The translations under genes and the position numbers were made by a program. A model generated the notes under the pieces. The model was not told the origin of the DNA and made no database searches. It saw only the letters and a list, made by a program, of their open reading frames with translations. Below, in pieces: positions 33,460 to 44,300 of a stretch of DNA of 64,000 bases. The DNA is from Saccharothrix sp. S26 (lineage in GTDB: Bacteria > Actinomycetota > Actinomycetes > Mycobacteriales > Pseudonocardiaceae). Positions within the stretch are counted from its first letter, which is position 1. Every line of letters starts with the position of its first letter. Location of the stretch: positions 1 through 64,000 of the forward strand of contig NZ_JAJUWT010000013.1 in the NCBI RefSeq assembly GCF_021390395.1, in the 5' to 3' direction.

Positions 33460-34386
33460 TCAGTCCAGCACGGCGTCGCGCCCGATCCTGACCCGGGTCA
33501 GCAGGAACCCGGCCGCGGCGGCGAGCGGGAACATCACCACCCCGTAGACGGCGGCCGGGACGGCGAGCTGCTCGCTGCCCAGCACGGTCACCGCGACCGT
33601 GATCGCCAGCGTGCTGTTGTGCACGCCGACCTCGAACGCCGACGCGACCGCCTGCCGCTCGCCGACCCCGGCCAGCCGGGGGAGCAGGTAGCCCGCGGCC
33701 AGGCTGCACGCGCAGAACAGCACGGCCACCAGCCCGACGTCGGCCAGGTAGCCGCCGACGTTCTCCCGCTCGGCGACGATCGTGCCCACGATCACGGCGA
33801 CCAGCACCACCGCCGAGAAGATCCGCACCGGCTTGTCCGCGCGGTCGGCGAACGCCGCCGACCAGCGGCGCACCAGCATGCCCAGCACCACCGGCGCCAG
33901 CACGATCGCGAACACCTGGGCGACCTTGCCGAACTCCAGCCCGACCGCGCCGTCGGCCACCGGCTCGAAGTGGTCGAGGGCCAGGTTCACCACCAGCGGC
34001 AGGGTGATCACCGCGAGCACCGAGTTCACCGCCGTCAGCGTGATGTTGAGCGCGACGTCGCCGCGGAACAGGTGGCTGAACAGGTTCGCCGTGGTGCCGC
34101 CGGGTGAGGCGGCGAGCAGCACCATGCCCACCGCCAGGACCGGGTTCAGGCCGAACGCGACCACCAGCCCGAAGCACACCGCCGGCAGCACGAGCAGTTG
34201 GGTGGCCAACGCGACCGCCACGGCACGCGGTTCGCGCGCGATGCGGGCGAAGTCGGCGACCGTCAGCGACAGGCCGAGCCCGAACATGACCACGGCCAGC
34301 GCGACCGGGAGGCCGACGCTCGTCAAGGCGGAATCCACGGCGATCACCTGCGTCTCTGCGTCGAACCCGGACCGGGAGGAGCGCAT
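33460..34386 (-). CDS. Bile acid:sodium symporter family (BASS) transporter
   Basis: 308 residues from ATG 34386; a GTG at 34347 is a close alternative. Eight to ten TM segments. BASS/SBF signatures are strong: VVMFGLGLSLTVADFARIAR near the N-terminus, VLLAASPGGTTANLFSHLFR near the crossing of TM4, GDVALNITLTAVNSVLAVIT, and SAFEVGVHNSTLAITVAVTV in TM9. Family members are sodium-coupled uptake systems for organic acids or pantothenate-like compounds. Substrate unknown. Located just downstream of the NRPS operon end but apparently not part of it. Confidence 0.85.
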   Translation of the reverse strand: MRSSRSGFDAETQVIAVDSALTSVGLPVALAVVMFGLGLSLTVADFARIAREPRAVAVALATQLLVLPAVCFGLVVAFGLNPVLAVGMVLLAASPGGTTANLFSHLFRGDVALNITLTAVNSVLAVITLPLVVNLALDHFEPVADGAVGLEFGKVAQVFAIVLAPVVLGMLVRRWSAAFADRADKPVRIFSAVVLVAVIVGTIVAERENVGGYLADVGLVAVLFCACSLAAGYLLPRLAGVGERQAVASAFEVGVHNSTLAITVAVTVLGSEQLAVPAAVYGVVMFPLAAAAGFLLTRVRIGRDAVLD

Positions 34387-34527
34387 CGTCCCCCAGAACG
34401 GGACGAATCGGGAGGTTTCACGCCGGTTCGATGGCAATCGGTGATCACGGCGCGAGCCGGCCGAGTCCGCGCGCGTGGACCCGCTCGGCGGGCCGAGCGG
34501 GTCCTGAGCGTTCAACTCGGGGGTTCT

Positions 34528-34589
34528 GAACGTAGGACACGCGTGACGCGAACGTAGGACTCTCGCGTTCTGGACGTAGGACTCGCGGG
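34528..34589. repeat. Three tandem 22-bp repeats next to NRPS operon end
   Basis: The core G(A/G)ACGTAGGAC starts at 34528, 34550 and 34572, an exact 22-base period; each copy is followed by CTCGCG-like sequence. They abut the stop codon of the last gene of the NRPS operon (34590). They may act as a 3' boundary element or be one occurrence of a dispersed genomic repeat. Confidence 0.7.
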
Positions 34590-35588
34590 TCAGGGTTTGT
34601 GGGAGACCAGGAGGGATTGGCCGGGGGAGGTGGTCAAGGGGTGGGTGGTCGGGGTGGTCAGGCCGGCGGAGGTCAGCCAGGTGGTGATCTCGGACGTGCC
34701 GTAGACCTGGCCGCCCTGGCCGTGGAACAGGTTCAGGCTGAACACGCGGGCGAAGGCGTCGGAGGCGCGGTCGGGCGGGTGCTCGTCGTGCTCCAGCAGC
34801 ACGACCGCGCCGCCGGGGCGCAGGGCCGAGGCCACGCGCGCCAGCAACGCCTCGTTGGCCTCGGCCGTGCGGCCGTGCACGACGTTGAACAGCAGCACGG
34901 TGTCGTAGCCCTCGCCCAAGTCGAGCGTGTCGTAGTCACCGGCGCGCAGGGTGATCCGCCGGGACAGGCCCGCGTCGGTGACCGCCGCCGCACCCACCGC
35001 CAGCGCGTCGGGCAGGTCGATGACGGTCGCCTCCAGCGACGGGTGCGCCGTGCACAACCGGATCGCGTGCTTGGCGTGCCCGCCGCCCACGTCCAGCAAC
35101 GTCGACCCGACCGGCACGATCGAGGCCACCTCGGGCGCGATCGCGTCCGCGTGCCCGGCCAGCATGCCCTGGAACCGGCGCAGCACCTCCGGCCGCTCGG
35201 CGAGCCACGCGTAGAAGTCGATCGCGGGCTTGCCGGTGCGCACCGACTCCTCCAAGCCCTGCCACGACTCGAACAGCACGACCGACCAGAACTTGTCCAC
35301 CTCGGCGTAACCGCCGCCGGTCAACCACTTCGCGGTCTCGGGGGTGGCGGCGTAGCCGTCGGGCCCGCGGGTCAGGTACCCGAACGACACCAGCGCCTCG
35401 GCCAGCAGCCCCGTGCCGCGCGGGTCGGCGTCGAGCGCGGCGGCCAGCGACGGCAGCGGGCGCGGGCCGTCGGCCAGCGCGTCGAACAGGCCCAGCCGCA
35501 ACCCGGCCGCCACGGCGCGGTAGCCCGCCGTGGCGAGCAGGTCGGGGAACGACGGCGGGCCGTCGTCCGGCTCCAGGTGCAGTGGCAT
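34590..35588 (-). CDS. SAM-dependent methyltransferase, O-methyltransferase type
   Basis: 332 residues from ATG 35588, 2 bases after the NRPS-4 stop, so translationally coupled. It has the layout of plant-type/acetylserotonin O-methyltransferases: an N-terminal winged dimerisation domain (YRAVAAGLRLGLFDALADGP, then FGYLTRGPDGYAATPET) and a Rossmann domain with motif I LLDVGGGHAKHAI (about residue 167), IDLPDALA, and ALRPGGAVVLLEHDEHPPDR. The usual catalytic His appears as NVVHG. Predicted tailoring enzyme of the NRPS product, or of a precursor hydroxyl such as that made by the KMO-like enzyme. No close functional match is claimed. Confidence 0.85.
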   Translation of the reverse strand: MPLHLEPDDGPPSFPDLLATAGYRAVAAGLRLGLFDALADGPRPLPSLAAALDADPRGTGLLAEALVSFGYLTRGPDGYAATPETAKWLTGGGYAEVDKFWSVVLFESWQGLEESVRTGKPAIDFYAWLAERPEVLRRFQGMLAGHADAIAPEVASIVPVGSTLLDVGGGHAKHAIRLCTAHPSLEATVIDLPDALAVGAAAVTDAGLSRRITLRAGDYDTLDLGEGYDTVLLFNVVHGRTAEANEALLARVASALRPGGAVVLLEHDEHPPDRASDAFARVFSLNLFHGQGGQVYGTSEITTWLTSAGLTTPTTHPLTTSPGQSLLVSHKP

Positions 35589-35590
35589 GG

Positions 35591-38500
35591 TCAGCCCCTT
35601 TCCGGCAGCACGCCCGCGGCGGCGAGGAAGTCGACGTGGCGGGCGATCATCTCCGCGTCGGCGGGCGGGAACTCCACCCCGACCGACGCCGCTGCGGCCC
35701 ACGTGGCCGAGCAGTCGAACACCGGGTGCGCCCGGTGCGTGGTGGTCAGGCCGAACGCCAGGGGGCCGAACGCGCTGTCCGGGCTCTCCAGCATCAACGA
35801 CCGCCAGTCCGCGTACTCCAGCAGCCGGGTCGGGTAGCCCTTCGCGGTGAGCACCTCGCCGAGGTCGGCGTAGCTGAACCCGTCGGCCCGGTAGTAGTGG
35901 AAGTCCCGGCCCAGCGTGGACGGGTCGGCCGAGATGCCCGCGATCGCGCCCGCCAGCCGGTCCACCGGCAGCATGTCGATCACGTCGGGTGTCTTCGGGA
36001 CCGCACCGGCGTGCGCGCAGGTGGCGATCTGGCGGCTCAGGTACGACTCGGTCTTCGCGGTGCCGGTGCGCACGTCGCCCACGATCGCCGCGATCCGGTG
36101 GATCGACACGGGCACGCCCCGGTCCCGCGCGAGCACGCCCATCATGTCGGCGACCCACTTGGTGGTGTGGTAGCCGGTGTCCAGCCCGGTCGGGTCCTCG
36201 GGCCGGTCGGCCTCGGTGACCAGCCGCTTGTCGTAGTTCACGCCGAGGAACACGCCCAGCGTCGACATCAGGTGCAGCGGCTTGGTCGAGTACCGGGTCG
36301 CCAGCCGCAGCACGTCCACCGTGCTGCCCACGTGCGGCGGCATCATCCACTGGTAGGTGAGGACGAAGTTCATCACCGCGCCGTTGTGGTAGATCGCGTC
36401 CATGCTCTCGGCCAGCGCGTCGAAGTCCTCCTCCGCCAGGCCGAGCAGCGGCCGGGACATGTCGCCGATCACCGGCACCACCCGGGACAGCCGCTCCTCG
36501 GGCACGTCGAGGTGCGCGCGCCGCAGGTTGGCGCGGACGCGGGCGAGCGCCACGGCCGGTGTCTCCGCGCGGACCAGGCAGTGCACCTCGGCGTCCGTGC
36601 GGGACAGCAGCTCGCTCAGCAGGTGCGCGCCGAGGAACCCGGTCGCCCCGGTCAGCAGCACGCGTTCCGCCGGCCCCGTCCGCACGGGGTGGCGCGGCTG
36701 GATGTCGTCCGGCGGTATCGCGTCCACCCGCATCTCCGGCACGGTCGGCAGGCCCGACTTGTACTTCTTGGCGAACGTGTGGTCCGACGCGGCGGCCTGC
36801 TCCACCACCTCGGCCAGCTCGGCGAGGTCGGCGGTGGCGAACAGGGCGCGCAGCGGCACCGTGACGCCCAGCAGGGACCGCACCTTGGCCAGCACCGCGG
36901 CGGCGATCAGGGAGTGCCCGCCCAGGCCGAAGAAGCTGTCCCGGCGGCCGACCAGCGGCACGTCCAGCACCTCCGACCATACCTCGGCCAACGTCCGCTC
37001 GACCGGGGTGCGCGGCGGCTCGTACGGCGTGAGCCGGGCCGCCGGGTCGGGGTCCGGCAGCGCCGCCACGTCGACCTTGCCGTGCCGGGTGAGCGGCAGC
37101 TCGTCCAGCACCACGACCGCGCCGGGCAGCATCGCGTCCGGCAGCCGACCGGCGCAGAACGCCCGCACGTCGTCCAGCTCCGGCGCGGCGGCCCGCGAGC
37201 GCGGCACCACGTAGGCCACCAGCGTGTCACCGCGCACCGCCACGGCCGCCTCGGCGACGGCCGGGTGCGCGAGCAGCGCCGACCGCACCTCGCCCGGCTC
37301 GATCCGGTGACCGCGCAGCTTGACCTGGTCGTCCACCCGGCCCAGGAACTCCAGCACGCCGTCGGGCAGCAGCCGCACGAGGTCGCCGGTGGCGTACATC
37401 CGACCGCCGGGGACGGTCGGGTCCGCCAGGTACACCGCCGCCGTGCGCGCGGGGTCGTTGCGGTAGCCGCGCGCGGGGGCCAGGCCGCCGACGTGCAACT
37501 GACCGGGCACGCCGACCGGCGTCGGGCGCAGGTCGGCGTCCAGCACGTACGCGCGCACGCCGGGCAGCGGCCGTCCGATCGGCAACGTCGCCGCACGCGC
37601 GTCGACCTCGGAGGCGTCGACCGTGCGGTAGGCCGTGGCGCAGACGGTGGTCTCGGTCGGGCCGTAGTGGTTGACCAGCGCGACCTTCCCACCGGTCAGC
37701 GCGGCCCACTCGGCGACCGCCCGCGTCGGCACCGCCTCGCCGCCGATCATCATCACGGTCAGCGGTCCGGGGTCGACGTCGAGACCGGCCAGGTCCGCCA
37801 CCCAGCGCTTGAACAGCGCCGCGGGGGAGTCGACGGCGGTCACGGCGTGGTCGGCGCACAGCCTGAGCAGGTCCGCGCCGCCGATCGCGGCCGGTTCCGG
37901 GTGCACGACGACCGCCGCGCCCGCGCACCACGCCGGGAACACGTCGCCGACCGAGGCGTCGAAGCTCAACGGCGGGATCATCAGGATCCGCTGACCCGGC
38001 CCGAACCCGTGCAGGTCGATGAACGCGCCGGTCAGGTTGGCCAGCGTGTCGTGCTGCACCTGCACGCCCTTGGGCACGCCGGTCGACCCGGACGTGTAGA
38101 CGATGTACGCCAACCCGTCGGCGGGCACGTGGACGTCCGGTGGTGCGTCGGCCTCGCCGGTGAACGCCTCGTCGGCGGTGTCCAGCAGCGCGCCGTGGAA
38201 CTCGCCGAAGCGGTCCCGGTCGGCGGGCGCGGTGATCACCACGGGCGCGCCGCAGTCGGCCAGCAGCCCGGCGAGCCTGGCGGGCGGGTGCGCCGGGTCC
38301 AGCGGCACGTACGCGCCACCGGCCTTGAGCACGGCCAGCAGCGCCACCAGCGCGTCCGGCCCGGCCTTGAGCGCCAGCCCGACCGGTGTCTCCGGACCGA
38401 CGCCCCACCCGGCCAGCACGTGCGCGACCCGGTTGGCCCGCTGGTCGAGCCGCGCGAACGTCACCTCCGTGCCGTCGGCCAGGTCGAGCACGGCCGTGAC

Positions 38501-39997
38501 GTCGGGGTGCGCGGCGACCTGCTCGGCGATCCGGGTCAGCACGCCCGCGTGGCGCGGCGACGGGGTGTCCGGCGGCTCGCCGTTGAGCCGTCGCGCGGCC
38601 AGGCGGTCGGCCTCGGTCGTGGTGTCCAGCGCGGACAGCCGGGCGGCCGGGTCGGCCACGAGCGCGGCGAGCACCGCGAGCAGGTGGTCGGCCAGCCGCG
38701 CCACGGTGTCGGCGTCGAACACGTCGGCGCTGTAGTCGAGGTTCGCGGGCCAGTCGCCGTCGGTCTCGCGCACGTGCAGGGTGAGGTCGAACCGGCTGGT
38801 CTCGCGGTCGATCGGCAGCTCGACCGCGTCCATCCCGGCCCACGAGCCGGTGGTGCCGCCCCGGTTGAGCACCAGCATCACCTGGAACACGGGGTGGTGG
38901 GCGAGGTCGCGGCGCGGCGCGACCCGGGCGGCGACCTCGTCGAAGCTCACCTCGGCGTGGTCGAGCGCGTCGACCGCGGTGGCGCGGGCGCGGCCGAGCA
39001 GGTCGGCCACGGTCGGGTCACCGGACAGGTCCAGCCGCAGCGCGGTCGTGGTGACGAACATGCCGACCGACCGCTCCAGCTCGGGGAACGGCCGGTGCGT
39101 CGTCGGCGCGCCGATCACCAGGTCGTCCGCGCCCGACCGGCGCGACAGCAGCACGCCGAACGCGGCCAGCAGGCCGGCGAACGTGGTGCAGCCGTGCGCG
39201 CGGGTCACCTCGGCGAGCTTCCCGGCCAGCGCGGCGGGCACGGTGAACCGGTGGCTGCCGCCCGCCGTGGTGCGCTGGGGCGTGCGCGGCCGGTCCAGCG
39301 CCAGGTCCAGCACGTCCGGTGCGCCGGCCAGCCGGTCGTGCCAGTGGTCGAGCTGGCGCTGTCGCTCGCCGTCGGCGAGCCGGTCGGCCTGCCAGTGCAC
39401 GTAGTCGGGGAACTGCGCCCCGACCGGCTCCGGCGTCACGCCCGCGTAGACGTCGCCGACCTCGCCCGCCACCACGCCCAGCGAGAGGTCGTCGCACACG
39501 ATGTGGTGCGCGCTGAACACGATCGCGGTGTCACCCGGTCCGACCCGCACCACCCGCACCCGCAGCAGCGGCGCGAGCGCCAGGTCGAACGGCGTATCCA
39601 CTTCGGACACCAGGTGCGCGGTCAGCTCGTCCTCGCCGGACACCGACGAGAACGCCACGTCCGCGGGCACGTCGTCCAGCACCTGCTGTTCGGGCACGCC
39701 GTCGTTCTCCACGATCCGGGTGCGCAGCGCCTCGTGCCGCCCCATCACGGTCCGCACGGCCGCGCGCAACCGGTCCTCGTCGACCTCGCCCGCGACCCGC
39801 AGCGCGGCGAACATGACGTACGCGCCCGCGTCCAGGCCGAGCCGCCCGGTCAGCCACAGGCCGCGCTGGTTGCCCGACAGCGGCACGACCGCGCCCTCGG
39901 GCCGGCGCGGCACGGCCGCCCGTGGCGCGGCGGCCAGGCCGCGTTCGGCGAGCAGCTTCGCCAGCAGGCGTTCGCGGTGGTCGGAGAGCTCGGTCAT
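35591..39997 (-). CDS. NRPS-4: C-A-PCP-thioester reductase (terminal module)
   Basis: 1468 residues. Condensation domain about 35-450 (HHIVCDDLS at 164; the usual Gly after Asp is Asp). Adenylation about 480-985 with A3 YTSGSTGVPKG (634), A5 NHYGPTE (776), A10 Lys near 974. PCP with Ser in FFGLGGHSL (about 1029). Reductive thioester-reductase domain about 1105-1465: NADPH site LLTGATGFLGAHLL (1114) and YHTTK (1276-1280). It releases the chain as aldehyde, or alcohol after a second reduction. There is no thioesterase. My manual pocket reading gives about D-A-G-D-M-G-H-V-C-K, not assignable. Overlaps the MFS gene by ATGA. Confidence 0.95.
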   Translation of the reverse strand: MTELSDHRERLLAKLLAERGLAAAPRAAVPRRPEGAVVPLSGNQRGLWLTGRLGLDAGAYVMFAALRVAGEVDEDRLRAAVRTVMGRHEALRTRIVENDGVPEQQVLDDVPADVAFSSVSGEDELTAHLVSEVDTPFDLALAPLLRVRVVRVGPGDTAIVFSAHHIVCDDLSLGVVAGEVGDVYAGVTPEPVGAQFPDYVHWQADRLADGERQRQLDHWHDRLAGAPDVLDLALDRPRTPQRTTAGGSHRFTVPAALAGKLAEVTRAHGCTTFAGLLAAFGVLLSRRSGADDLVIGAPTTHRPFPELERSVGMFVTTTALRLDLSGDPTVADLLGRARATAVDALDHAEVSFDEVAARVAPRRDLAHHPVFQVMLVLNRGGTTGSWAGMDAVELPIDRETSRFDLTLHVRETDGDWPANLDYSADVFDADTVARLADHLLAVLAALVADPAARLSALDTTTEADRLAARRLNGEPPDTPSPRHAGVLTRIAEQVAAHPDVTAVLDLADGTEVTFARLDQRANRVAHVLAGWGVGPETPVGLALKAGPDALVALLAVLKAGGAYVPLDPAHPPARLAGLLADCGAPVVITAPADRDRFGEFHGALLDTADEAFTGEADAPPDVHVPADGLAYIVYTSGSTGVPKGVQVQHDTLANLTGAFIDLHGFGPGQRILMIPPLSFDASVGDVFPAWCAGAAVVVHPEPAAIGGADLLRLCADHAVTAVDSPAALFKRWVADLAGLDVDPGPLTVMMIGGEAVPTRAVAEWAALTGGKVALVNHYGPTETTVCATAYRTVDASEVDARAATLPIGRPLPGVRAYVLDADLRPTPVGVPGQLHVGGLAPARGYRNDPARTAAVYLADPTVPGGRMYATGDLVRLLPDGVLEFLGRVDDQVKLRGHRIEPGEVRSALLAHPAVAEAAVAVRGDTLVAYVVPRSRAAAPELDDVRAFCAGRLPDAMLPGAVVVLDELPLTRHGKVDVAALPDPDPAARLTPYEPPRTPVERTLAEVWSEVLDVPLVGRRDSFFGLGGHSLIAAAVLAKVRSLLGVTVPLRALFATADLAELAEVVEQAAASDHTFAKKYKSGLPTVPEMRVDAIPPDDIQPRHPVRTGPAERVLLTGATGFLGAHLLSELLSRTDAEVHCLVRAETPAVALARVRANLRRAHLDVPEERLSRVVPVIGDMSRPLLGLAEEDFDALAESMDAIYHNGAVMNFVLTYQWMMPPHVGSTVDVLRLATRYSTKPLHLMSTLGVFLGVNYDKRLVTEADRPEDPTGLDTGYHTTKWVADMMGVLARDRGVPVSIHRIAAIVGDVRTGTAKTESYLSRQIATCAHAGAVPKTPDVIDMLPVDRLAGAIAGISADPSTLGRDFHYYRADGFSYADLGEVLTAKGYPTRLLEYADWRSLMLESPDSAFGPLAFGLTTTHRAHPVFDCSATWAAAASVGVEFPPADAEMIARHVDFLAAAGVLPERG

Positions 39998-41316
39998 CCC
40001 AGGGTCCTTTCAGGTGACGGCGTCTCGTCGGGCACCGCGTCGGGCAGGTCGTCCACGGTCCGCAGCCGGGGCCGCGACCAGGCGCAGGCCGCCAGCACGA
40101 GCATGAGCACGCCGACGACCAGGAAGATCAGGGCGATGCCGCGGCCCTCGCCGACGCCGATCAGCGCGCCGACGCTGCCGGCCAGCGGACCGCCCGCGGC
40201 CATCAGGGGTTCGGCCACGCCGTCGGTCAGCGGGCCGATCAGGAGGAACGCGACCGGCATCGCGGCGGTGCTCAGCATCCGCACCACCGCCAGCACCCGG
40301 CCCAGCACCGCCGGGTCCACCTTGGTCTGCAACAACGTCACGCAACACGTGTTGATCAACGGCAGGGTGCACAGGAACGCGGGCGCGGCGATGCCGATCA
40401 GCCACGGCGAGGGCGCGAGCGAGTGCAGCACCAGGAACACCCCGCCCAGGGCCAAGCCCAGGTAGATGCCGTGCACCCGGCGCTTCGGCCCGCCCCACAC
40501 GCCCATGACCAGCCCGCCCGCGAACAGCCCGCTGCCACCCGCGGCCATCAGCACGCCCAGCGTCGCGGGGCTGGAGAACGACAGGATCAGCGGCTGCACG
40601 AGCCCGCCCGCGATGGCGAACAGGAAGTTCCACACGCCGAACACCGCGCACAGCGCGAACAGGCCGGGAGCGCCGCGCAGCCACCTCAGCCCCGCGCCGA
40701 TGCCCTCGCGCTCGTCCTTCGAGGCACCCGCGGGCCGCACGGCGTCGTCGGGCAGCCGCGCCAGCAGCAGCGCCCCGACCGCGACCACCATCGACACGAA
40801 GTCGATCAGCAGCACGCCCCGCAACCCCACCAGGCCCAGCAACGCGCCGGCGACCAGCGGCGCGGCGATCTGCACGCCCTGCGTGATCTGCATGAGGCCG
40901 TTGATCCGACCCAGGTGCTCCTTGGGCACCAGCGCCGGCACCAGGGCCGTGTAGGCGATGATGTGGAACGAGTTCAGCGTGGCGGTCAGCGCGGTGGCGA
41001 CGTAGACCTGCCACACCGCCAACGAGCCCGTCGACACCGCCACCAGCAGCAGCGCCGTCACCACGCCCGCGCCGGAGTCCGCGAGCAGCATGATCCGCTT
41101 GCGGTCGTACCGGTCGGCCACCACACCCGCGTACGGCGCGAGCAGGATGCCCGGCACGACCGCGCAGAACTGGATCAGCACGAACGTCGTCACCGACCCC
41201 GTGCCCAGGTACACCCACACGCCCAGCACGAACGCGGTCAGCGCCGAACCGATCACCGACACCAGCTGACCGGCCCACACCACGGCGAACCGGCGCAACC
41301 CCGCCGGGGCGCTCAT
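39994..41316 (-). CDS. MFS exporter of NRPS cluster (EntS-like)
   Basis: 440 residues, twelve TM segments, opening FAVVWAGQLVSVIGSALTAF as in EntS/siderophore-type MFS exporters. Motif A variant is PYAGVVADRYDRKRIMLLAD. It lies between NRPS-3 and NRPS-4 and overlaps both by ATGA, so it is translated together with them and is the likely exporter of the peptide. Confidence 0.9.
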   Translation of the reverse strand: MSAPAGLRRFAVVWAGQLVSVIGSALTAFVLGVWVYLGTGSVTTFVLIQFCAVVPGILLAPYAGVVADRYDRKRIMLLADSGAGVVTALLLVAVSTGSLAVWQVYVATALTATLNSFHIIAYTALVPALVPKEHLGRINGLMQITQGVQIAAPLVAGALLGLVGLRGVLLIDFVSMVVAVGALLLARLPDDAVRPAGASKDEREGIGAGLRWLRGAPGLFALCAVFGVWNFLFAIAGGLVQPLILSFSSPATLGVLMAAGGSGLFAGGLVMGVWGGPKRRVHGIYLGLALGGVFLVLHSLAPSPWLIGIAAPAFLCTLPLINTCCVTLLQTKVDPAVLGRVLAVVRMLSTAAMPVAFLLIGPLTDGVAEPLMAAGGPLAGSVGALIGVGEGRGIALIFLVVGVLMLVLAACAWSRPRLRTVDDLPDAVPDETPSPERTLG

Positions 41317-44300
41317 CGCTGGTCACCGAGCATGGACTCGACCTCCTCGGCCGACATCCCGGCCAGTCGCACGCGCAGTTCGGCCACCGCGGTCACCCGC
41401 TCGGGGTCGTCCAGTGAGAGGAGCGCGGCGGCGACACCGGCGACGGTCGGCGTGGCGAACATGCGGCCGATCGGCACCGACACGCCGAACGCCGCCTGCA
41501 CCCGCGCCAACGCCTTCGCCGCGAGCAGCGAGTGGCCGCCCAGGGTGAAGAAGTCGTCGTGCGCGCCGACTCCCGGCACGCCCAGCACCTCGGCCCAGAT
41601 GCCCGACAGCACCTCCTCCACCGCGTCACGCGGCGGCACCCGTTCGCCGTCGACGTCCCACACCGGCGCGGGCAGCGCCTTGCGGTCGGTCTTGCCGTTG
41701 GGCGTCAACGGGAACGCGTCCAGCACGACCGCCGTGGCGGGCAGCATGTAGTCCGGCAGCCGTTCGGCCAACCGGGCCCGAAGTCGGGGCCACAGCCCGT
41801 CGCGCGGCACGTCCGCCGGCACGACGTAGGCCACGAGCCGCTCGTCGGCGGCCAGCACGACCGCCTCGCGCACCTCGCCGGAGGCCAGCAACGCGGCCTC
41901 GACCTCGCCGAGCTCGATCCGGAACCCGCGCACCTTCACCTGGTGGTCGGTGCGGCCCAGGAACTCCAGCGTGCCGTCCGACCGGTGCCGCACCAGGTCA
42001 CCGGTCGCGTACAACCGCTGACCGGGCTCCTTCGCGAACGGGTCCGGCACGAACCGGCTCGCGGTCAGCCCCGGCCGGTCGTGGTAGCCGCGGGCCACGC
42101 CCGCCCCGCCGATGTGCAGCTCGCCGACCACGCCCGGCGGCACCGGCTCGAGCCCCGGTCCCAGCACGTACAGCCGGGTGTTGCCGATCGGCGGCCCGAG
42201 CACCACGGGCGCGGGGGAGCGCTCGACCAGGCCCGCGGACGACCAGACGGTGGTCTCGGTGGGCCCGTAGGCGTTCCACAGCAGCGCGTCGTCGGTGAGC
42301 AGGTCGTCGGCCAGGTCGCGCGGCAACGCCTCGCCGCCGCAGATCCGGGTCGTCACCCCGGCGGGCACGCCGCCGGCCGCGTGCAGCAACCGCCACGTCG
42401 CCGGGGTGGCCTGCATCGCGGTGACCCCCCGGTCGACCAGCAGCTCCCGCAACGCGACCCCGTCCGCGCTCACCTCCGGCGGCACCACCAGCACCTCCGC
42501 GCCGGCGGTCAGCGGCAGCAGCAGTTCCAGCACCGAGATGTCGAACGACAGCGTCGTCACGGCGGCCAGCCGGTCGGCGTCGGTGAGGGCCAGGAGCCGC
42601 TGGAACGACACCAGCAGGTTCACCACCGCCCGGTGCGGCACCTCGACGCCCTTGGGCGTGCCGGTCGAGCCGGACGTGTAGATGATGTACGCCAGATCCT
42701 CGCCGGAGGCCGGGCACGGCTCGGGCGCGGGCTCGAAGCGGTCGGCGTCGGCGAGGCGCAGCACCGTGCCGCCGAACGGCAGCTCGCGGTCCGCGACCAG
42801 GACGGCCGCACCCGAGTCGGCCAGCATCGCGGCCACCCGGTCGCTCGGCCACCCCGGGTCCAGCGGCACGTACGCCGCGCCCGCCTGCCACACGCCCAGC
42901 ACCGCCGCCACCAGGTCCGGGTCGCGCGGCAGGCACAACGCCACCGCCGACCCCGGCCCCACGCCGTGCGCCCGCAGGAGCGCGGCCACCTGTCCGGCTC
43001 GCGCGCGCAGCTCGGCGTACGACAGCCGCGAGCCCACGCCGGACACCGCCGTGCCGGTCCCGGTGACCAGGTCCAGCGCGGTCCGCGCGGGCGGCAGCTC
43101 CAGATCGGTGGCGTTGAAGCCCTCCAGGACCTCCCACCGCCGCACGCCGGTCAGCCCGTCGAGCTCGCTGATCCGCCGGTCCGGGTGCTCGGCGGCGGCG
43201 AGGAGCAGCGCGATCAACCGGTCGGTGAACTCGGCGATGGTCGACTCGTCGAACAGGTCGGTGTTGTACTCCACGCCGAGGGCGAGAGTGTCGCCCTGCG
43301 GGTCGGCGGCCACCGTCAGGTCGAACTTCGCCACCTTCGGATCGGGCACCAGCGGTGCGACCTCCAGCCCCGCCAGCTCGATGTCCATCGGCGGGGTGTT
43401 GGTGAAGATCAGCTGGGCCTGGTAGATGGGCGCGTGCCCGGTGCTGCGCTGTGGGCTCAGGTGCTCCACCAGCCGCTCGAACGGCAGGTCGGCGTGCGCG
43501 AGACCGGCCGCGGCGACCTGCCGGACCCGGGCCAGCAGCTCGCTGAACGTCGGGTCGCCGCCCACGTGCGCGCGCAACGCGAGCGTGTTGACGAAGAACC
43601 CGATCAGCCCTTCCAGATCCGGGTGCGAGCGACCCGCGACCGGCGTGCCGACCACCACCTCGTCCTGCCCGGCCAACCGGCCGAGCCGGGCCGCGAACCC
43701 GGCCAGCAGCACCATGAACACGGTGGCACCGTGCGCGCGGGCCAGCTCCTCCAACGGCCGGATCGGGACGTAGCCGTACCGCAGCGCGCCCCGGTGGGTG
43801 ACCACGGGCGGTCGCGGTCGGTCCGTCGGCAGGGTCAGCAGCTCCGGCGCGCCCGCGAGGTGCCGCGTCCAGAAGTCCAGGTGCCCGGCGGCCAGGTCGG
43901 CCATCCGGTCCCGCTGCCACACCGCGAAGTCCGGGTACTGCAACGTCAACGCGGGCAGGTCCGGGTCGCGACCCTCCAGGGCCGCGCCGTACGCCTGCCC
44001 CAGCTCGCCCAGCAGCACCGACAGCGACCACGCGTCGGCGATGATGTGGTGCATGTTCAGCACCAGCACTTGGTCGTCGTCGGCGAACCGGCCCAGGCTC
44101 GCCGCGAACAGCGGCCCCCGGTGCAGGTCGAACCCGATGCCGCCGCGTTCGTCGGCGAACCGCTGCGCCCGCGCGTCACGGTCGCCGTCACCCAGCTCGT
44201 GCGTGGTGAGGGTCGCCGTGCCGGTCGGCGCGACGAGCTGCACGGGTTCACCGCCCGAATCGGGGAACGTGGTGCGCAACGACGCGTGCCGGTTCACCAG

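Noticed and set aside
35582-40465. Open frame of 1627 codons antisense to NRPS-4 and part of the MFS gene
   Set aside because: Composition is His/Arg/Gly/Val-rich without domains; it mirrors the NRPS coding strand. High GC creates long antisense frames.
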